Source of the DNA: Bog-756 sp963777665
Lineage (GTDB): Bacteria > Actinomycetota > Acidimicrobiia > Acidimicrobiales > RAAP-2
Reading direction: 5' to 3'
DNA length: 64,000 nt
Assembly (NCBI GenBank): GCA_963777665.1
Contig: CAVZRJ010000018.1
Coordinates: forward strand, 21,170 to 85,169
The translations under genes were made by a program, and so were the position numbers. Shown here in pieces: positions 1-8,249 of this stretch; within the stretch, counting starts at the first letter, position 1; the number at the start of each line of letters is the position of its first letter. The notes under the pieces are model-generated. The model saw only the letters and a list, made by a program, of their open reading frames with translations, searched no databases and was not told the origin of the DNA.

Positions 1-684
1 CAACGGGGCGGCGTACGGGTCCCTGTCCAGGTCCCGGCCACCGCTGTAGGCAGCCCAGTACGCCTTGGTGGCGGTGCGGCTGATGACCAGCCCGTCGAAC
101 TCGACCGAGGAGGGGCGCTCCTGCGACCCGGACACCCCCGGGTAGATGAGCACCTGCCCGACCGGCAGCGGTCCCCCTGCGTCCCGCAGTCGGAGGCACA
201 CCGCGGCAGCGAGGTTCCCGCCCGCACTCTCCCCGGCGACGGCAACCGCCGGGGCCGGCAGCCCGAAGCTCCGGCTCTCGTCCATCGCCCACCGCGTCAC
301 CGCTTCGCAGTCGTCCAGCCCGTCCGGGTACGGATGCTCCGGTGCCAGCCGGTAGCCGACCGAGACGACCACCGCTCCGGTGGCATGGGCGAGCTCGCGG
401 GCGACCCCGTCCATGATGTCGATGCTGCCGAGGACGAACCCGCCGCCGTGGAAGTACACCACCAGACCCGTCGGCTCACCGCCGCCCTGGTAGAAGCGGA
501 TCGGGACGCCACCGACCTCGTCGTCACGGACCTCGGCCAGCTCCCGCGTCGGCGGTGGTCCCCAGGGGCCGCGGGCCAGCTGGAGGATCTTCGGGGACAG
601 GTCCTCCAACGGTGTGGCCAGTTCCGGATTGTCCGCCAGCCATGTGGCCACCCATGGGTCGAGGACGCCTTCGTCGCTACTCAC
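1..684 (-). CDS. HSL-family alpha/beta hydrolase (esterase), 3' end cut by the window
   Basis: Serine esterase/lipase of the hormone-sensitive-lipase (type IV, alpha/beta hydrolase fold-3) family, expected to hydrolyse carboxylic esters in the cytoplasm. The sequence shows the oxyanion motif HGGGF near residue 79 and the nucleophile elbow GESAGGN with Ser near residue 153. The catalytic Asp and His would lie beyond the window edge, because only the first 228 codons are present and the family is usually 300-320 aa. I chose the GTG at 684 because GAGG lies just upstream; an in-frame GTG at 702 is an alternative. It runs in the same direction as the 772-5294 operon and follows it by 87 bp, so it may be its last gene. 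The family call is secure; the substrate is unknown. Confidence 0.85.
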   Translation of the reverse strand, partial: MSSDEGVLDPWVATWLADNPELATPLEDLSPKILQLARGPWGPPPTRELAEVRDDEVGGVPIRFYQGGGEPTGLVVYFHGGGFVLGSIDIMDGVARELAHATGAVVVSVGYRLAPEHPYPDGLDDCEAVTRWAMDESRSFGLPAPAVAVAGESAGGNLAAAVCLRLRDAGGPLPVGQVLIYPGVSGSQERPSSVEFDGLVISRTATKAYWAAYSGGRDLDRDPYAAPL

Positions 685-771
685 ATCTGCCTCGGGGGCC
701 ACGGGACCAGTCTGTCAGCAGCCGCCTTTCACTGCGGGACATGAGCCTCCGATCGGTACTGCCGTCCCACC

Positions 772-1812
772 TCACGGCACCCGCGTCCCGAGCGCAGCCA
801 CGACCTGGGGAAGATCGACGGTGGTCCTGATGCCCGGAGCGGCCTCACAGACGACGGGCACCGCGTTGACGGCCCGATTGGCCGTGTAGCCGGGGGTGGC
901 CTCCGCCATCCGCTCGGGCGGGACCGCCAGCCGGATGTCCAGCTCCAGCGGGCAGTCACCCTCGACCGTGACCCGCCAGCCTCCCTGCCGCAGGTCCCAC
1001 GCAGCGTCGAGCTCGGTCGAGCAGTACCAGGTGGCGCTGAAGGTGAGCAGCTCGGCTCCGTCGCGCCGGCCGACGACCGTCATCCGCTGGCCCGCCACCG
1101 ATCCGGTCGGGATGGTCCCGGCGGCGATCACGGTGTCCCGGACGGCACAGGCCACCTCACCGCTTGACTCGACCGAGTCCAGGGGCAGCCCGAGCGCGTC
1201 GGCGACCTGCCGCAGCGACGGCCCGAAGGCCGCCGCGCCGTGTGCCCAGCGCCTCGGGTCGAAGCTCGAGGGAGCCTGGCCGAAGCCCATGATCTCGAAG
1301 AGCAGGGCCGGCGAGTCCCGGCTCGAGAGATCGGCGAACTCCGCGATCTCCAACCGGTCCAGGCGGCGCTGGATCGAGGTCAGGACGATCGGCAGCGCTT
1401 CGGAGATGAACCCCGGACTGATCCCGGTGCTGTGGATCGAGGAGCCGCCGCGTTCGCACGCGGCTTCGATCCGGTTCCGCTCATCCGGGTCCATGCTCCC
1501 CGGGTGGTGGAACCCGCCGCAGGTGGCCACGACGTTCACCCCCGACTCGAGGAGCGAGCAGAGAACGTCGACGTCGTACCCCTGCTGCATGTAGAGGACG
1601 CAGTCGGGTCGCAGGGCGCGGATCGCACGAGCGTCCCGGGTGGCCGCGACGCCCGTCGGACCGAGCCCACAGAGGTCCCCGGCGTCGCGCCCCTCCTTCT
1701 GCGGATCGTGCACGAGGAGGCCCACCAGGTTGAGCTCGGGATGCTCGATGACCGCGCGGAGGGAGCGGGACCCGATGTTGCCCGTCGCCCACTGCACGAC
1801 CCGGTAGGTCAC
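772..1812 (-). CDS. Dihydrodipicolinate-reductase-like NAD(P)-dependent oxidoreductase
   Basis: A 346-residue protein of the DapB-like/2,4-diaminopentanoate-dehydrogenase-like group common in actinobacteria, often named dihydrodipicolinate reductase although it is not the lysine enzyme. The N-terminus carries a Rossmann nucleotide-binding segment (VQWATGNIGS, residues 7-16). The middle has the conserved segment GVNVVATCGGFHHPG, followed by a C-terminal mixed domain. Its ATG overlaps the TGA of the upstream lyase gene by 4 nt (1809-1812), so the two are probably translationally coupled. It is the fourth gene of a minus-strand operon with an NtaA-like monooxygenase, a CaiB CoA transferase and a CitE-like lyase. 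The substrate is unknown; a keto or imine group on a CoA-pathway intermediate is a reasonable inference. True DapB is unlikely because no lysine genes are near. Confidence 0.8.
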   Translation of the reverse strand: MTYRVVQWATGNIGSRSLRAVIEHPELNLVGLLVHDPQKEGRDAGDLCGLGPTGVAATRDARAIRALRPDCVLYMQQGYDVDVLCSLLESGVNVVATCGGFHHPGSMDPDERNRIEAACERGGSSIHSTGISPGFISEALPIVLTSIQRRLDRLEIAEFADLSSRDSPALLFEIMGFGQAPSSFDPRRWAHGAAAFGPSLRQVADALGLPLDSVESSGEVACAVRDTVIAAGTIPTGSVAGQRMTVVGRRDGAELLTFSATWYCSTELDAAWDLRQGGWRVTVEGDCPLELDIRLAVPPERMAEATPGYTANRAVNAVPVVCEAAPGIRTTVDLPQVVAALGTRVP

Positions 1813-2732
1813 TGCCCCGACCGCTCCGTTGCGACGAGCGCCGCCTTGTGGAGCACGTTGGCGGCCAATCGCATGTGCGCGGCGTCCACGAGCCTGCCGT
1901 CCCGTCCGATCGCTCCCACGCCCTCGGCTTCCGCAGCACGGTAGGCCACGACCGACTCCTCGGCCTCACGGACCTCCGCCTCGGTGGGCGCGAAGACGGC
2001 GTTGGCGATCGGCACCTGGCCGGGATGGATGGCCCACTTGCCGTCGTAGCCGAGGAGGCTGGCGTGCTCGGCGGACCGGCGGTATCCGTCCGGATCCTGG
2101 AACGCGGGATACGGGGCGTCGATCGCGTCGATGCCCGCGGCGCGGGCTGCGGCGAGGATCTGGACCCGGGCGAAGTGCCAGAAGTCCCCCGGGTACGGGC
2201 CCACCGGATCGAAGTTACCGTCCACCCTGGCCCGCAACGAGGCGGAGAGGTCTCCGGCCCCGAAGATGATGGCTTCCAACCGGTCACTCGACCGGGCGAT
2301 CTCCGCGGCGTTTGCCAGTCCTTCGGCCTCCTCGATGAGGACCTCGAGGGCGATGCGCTTGCGCAGGCCGAGCTTGGTCTCGAGCTGGGTGAGCAGGACG
2401 TCGAACCACCACACGTCACGGGCCGAGCGCGCCTTCGGCACGATGATCACATCCAGCGCGTCGCGGGCGCCCGTGACCACTTCGACCACGTCGCCGTAGC
2501 ACCACGGGGTTTCGAGACCGTTCACCCGGACGGCCCGCACGACCCTGCCCCAGTCCTGATTGACCAGGGCGTTGACTGCGATCGCCCGCGCCGGCTCCTT
2601 CATGACCGGCGCGCAGGCATCTTCCAGGTCCAAGAACACCAGATCGGCTCCCGATCCCGGCGCCTTCTCGCACATGCGCTCGCTGCTGGCCGGGGTGGCC
2701 AGCTCCGATCGTCGGGCCCGCGGTTCGTACAC
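1809..2732 (-). CDS. HpcH/HpaI aldolase / CitE-like CoA ester lyase
   Basis: A 307-residue member of the HpcH/HpaI aldolase and citrate-lyase beta-subunit family. These enzymes cleave beta-hydroxyacyl-CoA thioesters such as malyl-, citramalyl- or citryl-CoA by retro-aldol/Claisen chemistry with Mg2+. The hallmark segment LDLEDACAP is at residues 34-42. It is followed by IIVPKARS, a glutamate-rich strand (VLIEEAEGL) and GAGDLSASL, as expected for the TIM barrel and its metal ligands. The GTG start at 2732 is preceded by GGAGG with 5 nt spacing. The frame stays open far upstream to 3641, but that part is antisense to the next gene's frame and is not coding. It overlaps the reductase gene by 4 nt and follows the CaiB gene by 23 nt. 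The cleaved substrate is unknown; CaiB next door suggests a CoA ester made by CoA transfer. Confidence 0.85.
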   Translation of the reverse strand: MYEPRARRSELATPASSERMCEKAPGSGADLVFLDLEDACAPVMKEPARAIAVNALVNQDWGRVVRAVRVNGLETPWCYGDVVEVVTGARDALDVIIVPKARSARDVWWFDVLLTQLETKLGLRKRIALEVLIEEAEGLANAAEIARSSDRLEAIIFGAGDLSASLRARVDGNFDPVGPYPGDFWHFARVQILAAARAAGIDAIDAPYPAFQDPDGYRRSAEHASLLGYDGKWAIHPGQVPIANAVFAPTEAEVREAEESVVAYRAAEAEGVGAIGRDGRLVDAAHMRLAANVLHKAALVATERSGQ

Positions 2733-2755
2733 GATTGCCTCCGTCCAGGATCCGG

Positions 2756-3958
2756 TCAGATCACGCCGGCCGCCCGCAGGGCGACGATGCGGGCAGGATC
2801 GATGCCGAGCAGCCCACCGTAGACGGCATCGTTCTCCGCGCCCAGAGCCTGGCCGAGGTGGTCGATCCGCCCCGGGGTCTCCGAGAGCTGCGCGACCGGA
2901 GCCTGCACGGTGACCGGGCCGAGGTCGGGGTCGATGATCCGGGGGAAGGTCCCCCGGGACTGCAGATGTTCGTCGGCGAGCAACTGCTGCGCGTCGTAGA
3001 CCGGTGCGGCCGCAACCTCCGCGGCGAGGAAGACCTGCATGGCCTCGTCGAGCGTCCGATCGGCGACCCACGCGGCGACCATCGCATCGATCTCGATCCC
3101 CCGGTCCTGACGCCGGATGGGGTCCACGTAGTCGGGGTCCTCGGCCAGGTCGGGTCGGCCGATGGACCGGAAGACCCGCACGACGATGTTCGACGAGGCG
3201 CTCGAGATGGCGAGCCACCTGCCGTCGGCGGTCCGGTAGGCGTTGCGGGGCGCACTCGCCGGGAGGTGGTTGCCCACCCGGGTGGGCACGATCCCGAGCT
3301 GGTCGAAGGCCAGTGTCGACGACTCGACGAGGCGGGCCAGGGGCTCCACGAGATTGACGTCGATCAGTTGACCGGCACCGCCACGCACGTCCCGGTGGTA
3401 GAGGGCCATCATCACCGCCCAGGTCGCCGACTGTGCGGCGACCCCGTCGGCCAGCATGAACGGGGGGAGCGTCGGAGGGCCGTCGGGCTGCCCGGTCACC
3501 TGTGCGAACCCGCTCATGGCTTCGGCCAGCGTGCCGAACCCCGGTCGGTCGCTCGAGGGACCACCCCGTCCGTAGCCGCTCACGTGGAGCATCACGAGGC
3601 GCGGGTGGCGCTCGTGGACAGACGCGTAGTCGAGGCCCCACCGGAGCAGGGCACTCGGCCGGTTGCCGACGACCAGCACATCACTCACGTCGAGCAGTTC
3701 GTGGAACACCTCCTGTCCCTCGTACTTGCGGAGATCGAGGGTGACGCAGCGCTTGTTGCGGCTCACGCTCTTCCAGACGAGGCCGATGCCCTGCTTCCGG
3801 TCGCCCCAGGTCCGCAACGGGTCTCCGGTACCGGGCAGCTCGACCTTGATGACCTCGGCGCCGAACTCCCCGAGCATCGTGGCCACCATCGGTCCTGCGA
3901 CCAGCGTCGCCGCGTCGACGACCCGGAGCCCCTGCAGGGGACCTGCGGGGTCAGGCAC
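2756..3958 (-). CDS. CaiB/BaiF-family CoA transferase (first paralogue)
   Basis: A 400-residue type III CoA transferase or acyl-CoA racemase-like protein. The family N-terminus (LQGLRVVDAATLVAGP) and the segment GEFGAEVIKVELPGTGD are clear. The middle has LADG followed by a segment GQLIDVNLVEPL. In formyl-CoA transferase the catalytic Asp lies in the equivalent of the last segment; here that position reads Glu by eye. The enzyme could therefore be a transferase, a racemase-like relative, or a variant. The GTG start at 3958 overlaps the end of the monooxygenase gene by 8 nt, which places it firmly in the operon. The inferred role is to put CoA onto the acid produced by the monooxygenase step, before cleavage by the CitE-like lyase. 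The direction of CoA transfer and the donor are not visible. Confidence 0.85.
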   Translation of the reverse strand: MPDPAGPLQGLRVVDAATLVAGPMVATMLGEFGAEVIKVELPGTGDPLRTWGDRKQGIGLVWKSVSRNKRCVTLDLRKYEGQEVFHELLDVSDVLVVGNRPSALLRWGLDYASVHERHPRLVMLHVSGYGRGGPSSDRPGFGTLAEAMSGFAQVTGQPDGPPTLPPFMLADGVAAQSATWAVMMALYHRDVRGGAGQLIDVNLVEPLARLVESSTLAFDQLGIVPTRVGNHLPASAPRNAYRTADGRWLAISSASSNIVVRVFRSIGRPDLAEDPDYVDPIRRQDRGIEIDAMVAAWVADRTLDEAMQVFLAAEVAAAPVYDAQQLLADEHLQSRGTFPRIIDPDLGPVTVQAPVAQLSETPGRIDHLGQALGAENDAVYGGLLGIDPARIVALRAAGVI

Positions 3959-5294
3959 GGGGCGAGCACTCGGGCCTGGCCAGCCCGAGATTGTCGCGGA
4001 GGGTGGCGCCGGTGTAGCGCTCGCGGAACACCCCGCGTCGCTGGAGCTCGGGGACGACCAGGCGGACCACCTCCTCGTAGGCGCCGGGCGTGTGGGTGGC
4101 GGCGATGACGAACCCGTCGCAGGCGTCGCCGTGGAACCATTCCTCCATCTGGTCGGCGACGTCGGTCCCGGTGCCGACGAAGCGCGGGCCCTGCAAGAGC
4201 GTGGCCCGGTGACCGGCCAGGTCCGCCAGAGTGACCGTCGCCCCACCGATGTGGGTCCGGAGGTTCTGGACCAGCCCCCGGATGCCCGAGACGGACTCGA
4301 TGAGCTCGTCGGTGATCGGCGCATCGAGGGCGAGACCGGAGAAGTCGTAGTTCATGAGCTCAGAGAGGAGGGTGAGGGAGGCCATCGGATCGACGAAGTC
4401 GTCGAGGAACATCTGCTCACGCTCCTGCGCGTGCGCCTTGGACTCCCCCACCACCGTGTAGGCCATCGGGAGCATCTTGACCGAGTCGGGATCACGTCCG
4501 ACCTGTCCGATCCGCTCCTTCTGGTCCGCATAGTGGGACCGGGCCACCTCGAGATTGGGATCGCCGGTGAAGATGACCTCGGCCCACCGCGACGCGAAGT
4601 CCCGTCCTCTCCCCGACGAGCCGGCCTGGAGCAGCACGGGGCGGCCCTGGGGTGAGCGCGGCACGGTCAAGGGACCCCGCACCCTGAACCAGTCTCCCTC
4701 GTAGCCGAGCTCGTGGACCTTGTCGGGATCGGCGAACACGCCGCTCACCCGGTCGAGCACCAGGGCGTCGTCCTCCCAGGTGTCCCAGAGACCGGTGGTC
4801 GCCTCGAGGAACTCGTCGGCGCGGTCGTAGCGCGCGTCGTGGTCCAGCACCCCGTCGACGCCGAAATTCTGCGCTTCGCTGTCGTTGACCGAGGTGACCA
4901 CGTTCCAGGCCGCACGTCCGCCGGTGAGATGGTCGAGGGTGGCGAAGGTGCGGGCCACGTGGAAGGGGGCGTAGTAGGTGGTCGAGTAGGTGGCGCCCAG
5001 CCCGATCGACCGGGTCGCACCGGCCAGGACGCCGAGCACGATGCTCAGGTCCAGCTTCACCGGCCGGGCACCGTGCCGGACCGCCTCGGCCACCGATCCT
5101 CCGTAGATCCCGGGCATGGCCAGGCGGTCGTCGAAGAACATCATGTCGAAGCACCCCTCTTCGAGGGTGCGGCCGAGCTTCTCGTAGTAGCTCGCGGTGA
5201 GGAACCCGTGCTCGGTGGCGGGATGGCGCCACGAACCGGCGTAGACGGTGGCGTTTCCGGCCTGCATGAACCCGACCAGCGCCATCTGTTTCAC
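3951..5294 (-). CDS. NtaA/SnaA/DszA-family flavin-dependent monooxygenase (luciferase-like)
   Basis: A 447-residue protein of the nitrilotriacetate monooxygenase/DszA branch of bacterial luciferase-like enzymes. These use reduced FMN (or F420 in some relatives) to oxygenate C-N, C-S or C=O containing substrates. Family segments are visible in order: GSWRHP near residue 21, FFDDRLAMPG near residue 53, then TYYAPFHVARTFATLDHLT and GRAAWNVVTS near residues 105-135. It is the first gene of the minus-strand operon ending at 772. It faces the GntR gene across a 69-bp gap that contains the GntR promoter, so that regulator is the natural candidate to control it. No flavin reductase lies next to it; an unlinked one would be needed if it uses FMNH2. 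Substrate unknown. Confidence 0.85.
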   Translation of the reverse strand: MKQMALVGFMQAGNATVYAGSWRHPATEHGFLTASYYEKLGRTLEEGCFDMMFFDDRLAMPGIYGGSVAEAVRHGARPVKLDLSIVLGVLAGATRSIGLGATYSTTYYAPFHVARTFATLDHLTGGRAAWNVVTSVNDSEAQNFGVDGVLDHDARYDRADEFLEATTGLWDTWEDDALVLDRVSGVFADPDKVHELGYEGDWFRVRGPLTVPRSPQGRPVLLQAGSSGRGRDFASRWAEVIFTGDPNLEVARSHYADQKERIGQVGRDPDSVKMLPMAYTVVGESKAHAQEREQMFLDDFVDPMASLTLLSELMNYDFSGLALDAPITDELIESVSGIRGLVQNLRTHIGGATVTLADLAGHRATLLQGPRFVGTGTDVADQMEEWFHGDACDGFVIAATHTPGAYEEVVRLVVPELQRRGVFRERYTGATLRDNLGLARPECSPRA

Positions 5295-5328
5295 CGGCCC
5301 ACCCTGACTCTCGTTCGACTGGTTCTCG

Positions 5329-5358
5329 TTGACTGCGACCTGTATTGAAATATAGAAT
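5329..5358 (+). promoter_or_regulatory. Sigma-70-like promoter of the GntR gene, predicted leaderless
   Basis: TTGACT at 5329-5334 and TAGAAT at 5353-5358 are separated by 18 bp and lie in an AT-rich island. The ATG of the GntR gene begins only 5 nt after the -10 element, and no Shine-Dalgarno sequence precedes it. The transcript would thus start at or next to the initiator codon. Leaderless transcripts are common in actinobacteria. The element sits between the divergent monooxygenase operon and the regulator, where an autoregulatory operator is expected. Confidence 0.55.
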
Positions 5359-5363
5359 GTGAT

Positions 5364-6029
5364 ATGTCAGATTTCAAATCGATCGGGGGGACGGTCCGCT
5401 CGCGTGCCGCCCGCGAGCTGCGGGACCGGATCCTGACCGGGCGGCTGCGGCCCGGGGACCGCCTCGACCTGGACGAGATCACCCGGGAGTTCGGCACCAG
5501 CCGGACCCCGGTACGCGAGGCGCTGCTCGAGCTCTCCTACGAGGGGCTGGTGGCGGTCACCCCGCGGAGCGGGATCACCGTGATCGGGATCACCCCCGAG
5601 GATGCCGTCGACAACTTCGCCGTCCTGGCCGCCCTCGCCGGCAAGGCCGCAGAGTGGGCCACCCTTCGGATCACCCAACCACAACTGGCCGAACTGCGAG
5701 GGCTCGCGGCGGCCATCGACGAGGGACCGGACGTGGTGACCGCCAACCGGCAGTTCCACCGAGCGGTCAACCTGGCCTCGGGCTCGCCCCGCCTGCTGAC
5801 CTACCTGCGCCAGGCGGTGCGGGTGGTCCCGGGCAGCTTCTTCGAGCTCTTCCCCGAACAGCAGCGTCGGAGCCGCGCCGAGCATGCCGCGCTCCTCGAC
5901 GCCATCGGACGGGGGGACGGGGTCGCGGCCCGCACGATCGCCGAGGCCCACGTCCTCGACGCCGGCGCCGCGTTGGGGAGCTGGTTGCGGGCCAACGCCA
6001 CCCCTGCCGCGTCCGAGTCGACACGCTAA
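5364..6029 (+). CDS. GntR-family (FCD-type) transcriptional regulator
   Basis: A 221-residue DNA-binding regulator. Residues about 10-75 form the GntR winged helix-turn-helix; RPGDRLDLDEITREFGTSRTPVREAL is characteristic but printed here only as its key parts RPGDRL and SRTPVREAL. Residues about 80-205 form an all-helical FCD ligand-binding domain that often senses organic acids. The conserved metal/acid-binding histidines are partly visible (FHRAVNL, RAEHAALL, EAHVLDAG). It is transcribed away from the monooxygenase/CaiB/CitE operon and is the likely repressor of it, relieved by the substrate or a CoA-pathway acid. The ATG at 5364 has no ribosome binding site and lies 5 nt after a -10 box, so translation is probably leaderless. 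Confidence 0.9.
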   Translation: MSDFKSIGGTVRSRAARELRDRILTGRLRPGDRLDLDEITREFGTSRTPVREALLELSYEGLVAVTPRSGITVIGITPEDAVDNFAVLAALAGKAAEWATLRITQPQLAELRGLAAAIDEGPDVVTANRQFHRAVNLASGSPRLLTYLRQAVRVVPGSFFELFPEQQRRSRAEHAALLDAIGRGDGVAARTIAEAHVLDAGAALGSWLRANATPAASESTR

Positions 6030-6064
6030 GGACGAGGCCGCGGCTCCCTCCACGGTGCGCGCCG

Positions 6065-7363
6065 TCAGTGCTGCGCCGCCACTGCTTGGCGTGCCCGCCT
6101 GCGGAACCCCTCGAGCTTCTCGTCCGGCGTCCGGACCCGGGTGCTCCGGGACATGATCGAGACGTCGTGGCCGACCGCCCGCCGCCGCAGCGCGCCGACC
6201 GTCGCCTCCTCCCTCGGGACGTGCACGAAGGGGTCGAACGAGTACCAGCGCATCGCGTTCTCGTGGGTCATCTTCGCGATCTCGGGATCGGGGACGGCGT
6301 ACTCGGTGAAGACGCTCCCCAGCTCCTCGGGGGCCGTCGGCCACATCGAGTCGCTGTGCGGGTAGTCCGCCTCCCAGGCGATGTTGTCGATGCCGATCCG
6401 GTCGCGCAGTTGCACGCCCACCGGATCACTGATGAAACAGGTGAGGAAGTGCTCCCGGAAGACCTCCGACGGCAGGCGTCCCCCGAAGTCCTGCAGCGTC
6501 CAGGCGCTGTGCATCTCGTAGGTCCGGTCGACCCGTTCGAGGAAGTACGGGATCCACCCGGTCCCCCCTTCGGAGAGGGCCACCCGGAGGGTGGGGAACT
6601 GCTTCAGTACCCGGGACCACAACAGGTCGGCCGCGGCCGACTGGATGTTCATGGGCTGCAGCGTGATCATCACGTCGGGAGGTGAGTCGACCGCCGGGAT
6701 GGAGAGCCGGCCCGACGACCCGAGGTGGATCGAGAGCACCGTGCCGGTATCACAGCACGCCCGCCAGACCGGGTCCCAGTACTCGTCGTGGAAGCTCGGG
6801 TACCCGAGTGCCGCCGGGTTCTCGGTGAAGCTCAGCGAGTGACAGCCTTTTGCGGCCGTGCGCCGGATCTCGTCGGCGGTCTGGTGGACATCCCAGATGA
6901 CCGGAACCGCCATCGGGATGAACCGGCCGGGGTGTGACCCGCACCACTCGTCGATGTGCCAGTCGTTGTAGGCCCGCACGAGTGCCAGCGAGAGCTCGGG
7001 GTCCTCGGAGGCGAACACGCGGGCGGTAAAGGTCGGGAACGACGGGAAGTTCATGGATGCGAGGACCCCCCCGGCGTCCATGTCCTTGATCCGCTCGTCG
7101 ACCTCGTAGCAGCCGGGCCGCACCTCGTCGAGGCTCTGGGGCTCGAGGCCGTACTCCTCCCTCGGACGACCGGCGACTGCGTTGAGGGCAGCGGTCTCCA
7201 TGACGACCTTCCCGAACGTCCAGACGTCGGAACCTTCGGCGTTCCGGACGAGTTTGGGCGCCCGGTCCAGGTACCGGGGGGCGAGATGCCGCACGAACAG
7301 GTCCGGCGGCTCGATGATGTGGTCGTCCACGCTGACGAGAATGAGGTCGTTGATGTCGACCAT
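6065..7363 (-). CDS. Amidohydrolase-2 family metal-dependent hydrolase
   Basis: A 432-residue TIM-barrel hydrolase or decarboxylase of the amidohydrolase-related family (as in ACMSD, LigW-type decarboxylases and many actinobacterial catabolic clusters). The N-terminal metal-site strand reads VSVDDHIIEPPDLF (residues 10-23), with the DxH-type start common in this branch. SIHLGSSG near residue 210 and ADYPHSDSMWP near residue 330 supply the later His and Asp ligands. The C-terminal ~50 residues are basic and poorly conserved. A GAGAA-N5-TTATC palindrome lies 12 bp upstream of its ATG. It probably hydrolyses or decarboxylates a ring-cleavage or lactone intermediate in the oxygenase module next to it. 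The substrate cannot be inferred. Confidence 0.85.
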   Translation of the reverse strand: MVDINDLILVSVDDHIIEPPDLFVRHLAPRYLDRAPKLVRNAEGSDVWTFGKVVMETAALNAVAGRPREEYGLEPQSLDEVRPGCYEVDERIKDMDAGGVLASMNFPSFPTFTARVFASEDPELSLALVRAYNDWHIDEWCGSHPGRFIPMAVPVIWDVHQTADEIRRTAAKGCHSLSFTENPAALGYPSFHDEYWDPVWRACCDTGTVLSIHLGSSGRLSIPAVDSPPDVMITLQPMNIQSAAADLLWSRVLKQFPTLRVALSEGGTGWIPYFLERVDRTYEMHSAWTLQDFGGRLPSEVFREHFLTCFISDPVGVQLRDRIGIDNIAWEADYPHSDSMWPTAPEELGSVFTEYAVPDPEIAKMTHENAMRWYSFDPFVHVPREEATVGALRRRAVGHDVSIMSRSTRVRTPDEKLEGFRRRARQAVAAQH

Positions 7364-7374
7364 GTCGCCTCCCC

Positions 7375-7389
7375 GAGAATCCGATTATC
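7375..7389. promoter_or_regulatory. GAGAA-N5-TTATC palindrome, candidate operator
   Basis: Imperfect inverted repeat (one arm mismatch) 12 bp upstream of the amidohydrolase start at 7363. The same layout recurs at 8235, 9369, 13492 and 39295, each time in front of a catabolic gene. I infer a shared operator; no regulator is assigned. Confidence 0.4.
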
Positions 7390-7442
7390 TCTGGTGCAGA
7401 ACCTAGTGCCCCTGCGTCGCGGCGTCTCCGCGCCGGCGCGGT

Positions 7443-8198
7443 TCAGGTGGTGAGCCCGCCGTTGACACCGATCACCTGCCCGGTGACGTAGCTCGCCCCG
7501 TCGGAGACCAGGTACGAGCATGCGTGGGCGATGTCCTCGGGCGTCCCGGCGCGCCGTACCGGGGTCCGTTCGGCGGTCTGGTCCACCGTTCCACCGAGGA
7601 GACCCCGCTGCTCCGAGCTGCGCAGCATCGGTGTGTCCACGAAACCCGGCGGAATCGTGTTGACGGTGATCCCGAGCGGCCCGAGCTCGAGCGCGAGGGC
7701 CTTGGTGAAGCCGATGAGCCCGGCCTTCGACGTCACGTAGTGGACCATGTACGGCTGACCAGACTGCGCACTCGACGACGAGATGTTCACGATCCGGCCC
7801 CAGCCCGCCGCTGTCATGTCCGGGACCACGGCTTGGGAGAAATAGAAGGGCCCGGAGAGGTTGACCGCCATGATCCGGTCCCATTTCTCGTCGCTGATCT
7901 TGAGGAACTCCTTGAACCCGGGGATGCCCGCGTTGTTGACGAGGACGAGCGGCGGGCCCACCGCGGTCCGGACCTGCTCGACCGCGGCGTCGACCTGCGC
8001 CCGGTCCGACACGTCGACTCCCCCGCACGCCAGTGCCCGGTAGCCGCGCCCGGAGAGCTCACCGGCGACGGTCTCCGCGGCCTGCTTGTCCAGATCGAGG
8101 ACCACGACCTGGAAGCCGTCCTCGGCCAGGCGGACCGCGATGGCACGCCCGATGCCCGAGCCGGCGCCGGTCACGATGGCGACACGCCCGCTGGTCAT
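7443..8198 (-). CDS. SDR-family oxidoreductase (FabG-like)
   Basis: Classical short-chain dehydrogenase/reductase of about 250 residues. The cofactor motif TGAGSGIG is at the N-terminus, NNAG is in the middle, and the catalytic Ser...Tyr-x3-Lys is seen as NISSSSAQSG and YVTSKAG. The C-terminus ends in the usual GQVIGVNGG segment. It probably oxidises or reduces a secondary alcohol/ketone with NAD(P). I place the start at the ATG at 8198 (GGAG just upstream); an in-frame ATG at 8207 and a TTG at 8234 are less likely. It lies between the amidohydrolase and the KshB/PaaE-like reductase on the same strand. A GAGAA-N5-TTTTC palindrome lies 37 bp upstream. Confidence 0.87.
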   Translation of the reverse strand: MTSGRVAIVTGAGSGIGRAIAVRLAEDGFQVVVLDLDKQAAETVAGELSGRGYRALACGGVDVSDRAQVDAAVEQVRTAVGPPLVLVNNAGIPGFKEFLKISDEKWDRIMAVNLSGPFYFSQAVVPDMTAAGWGRIVNISSSSAQSGQPYMVHYVTSKAGLIGFTKALALELGPLGITVNTIPPGFVDTPMLRSSEQRGLLGGTVDQTAERTPVRRAGTPEDIAHACSYLVSDGASYVTGQVIGVNGGLTT

Positions 8199-8234
8199 GC
8201 GCTCCATCCTATGAAGACCACCTTCTCCAGTCAA

Positions 8235-8249
8235 GAGAACCTGATTTTC
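8235..8249. promoter_or_regulatory. GAGAA-N5-TTTTC palindrome, candidate operator
   Basis: Inverted repeat with one arm mismatch, 37 bp upstream of the SDR start at 8198 and overlapping the stop codon of the reductase gene. It is one of five similar elements in this window that share the GAA-N5-TTN core. Confidence 0.35.

Noticed and set aside
2756..4324. N-terminal extension of the first CaiB gene to 4324
   Set aside because: The extra 122 codons overlap the monooxygenase gene in another frame and lack family similarity. The GTG at 3958 gives the normal CaiB start.
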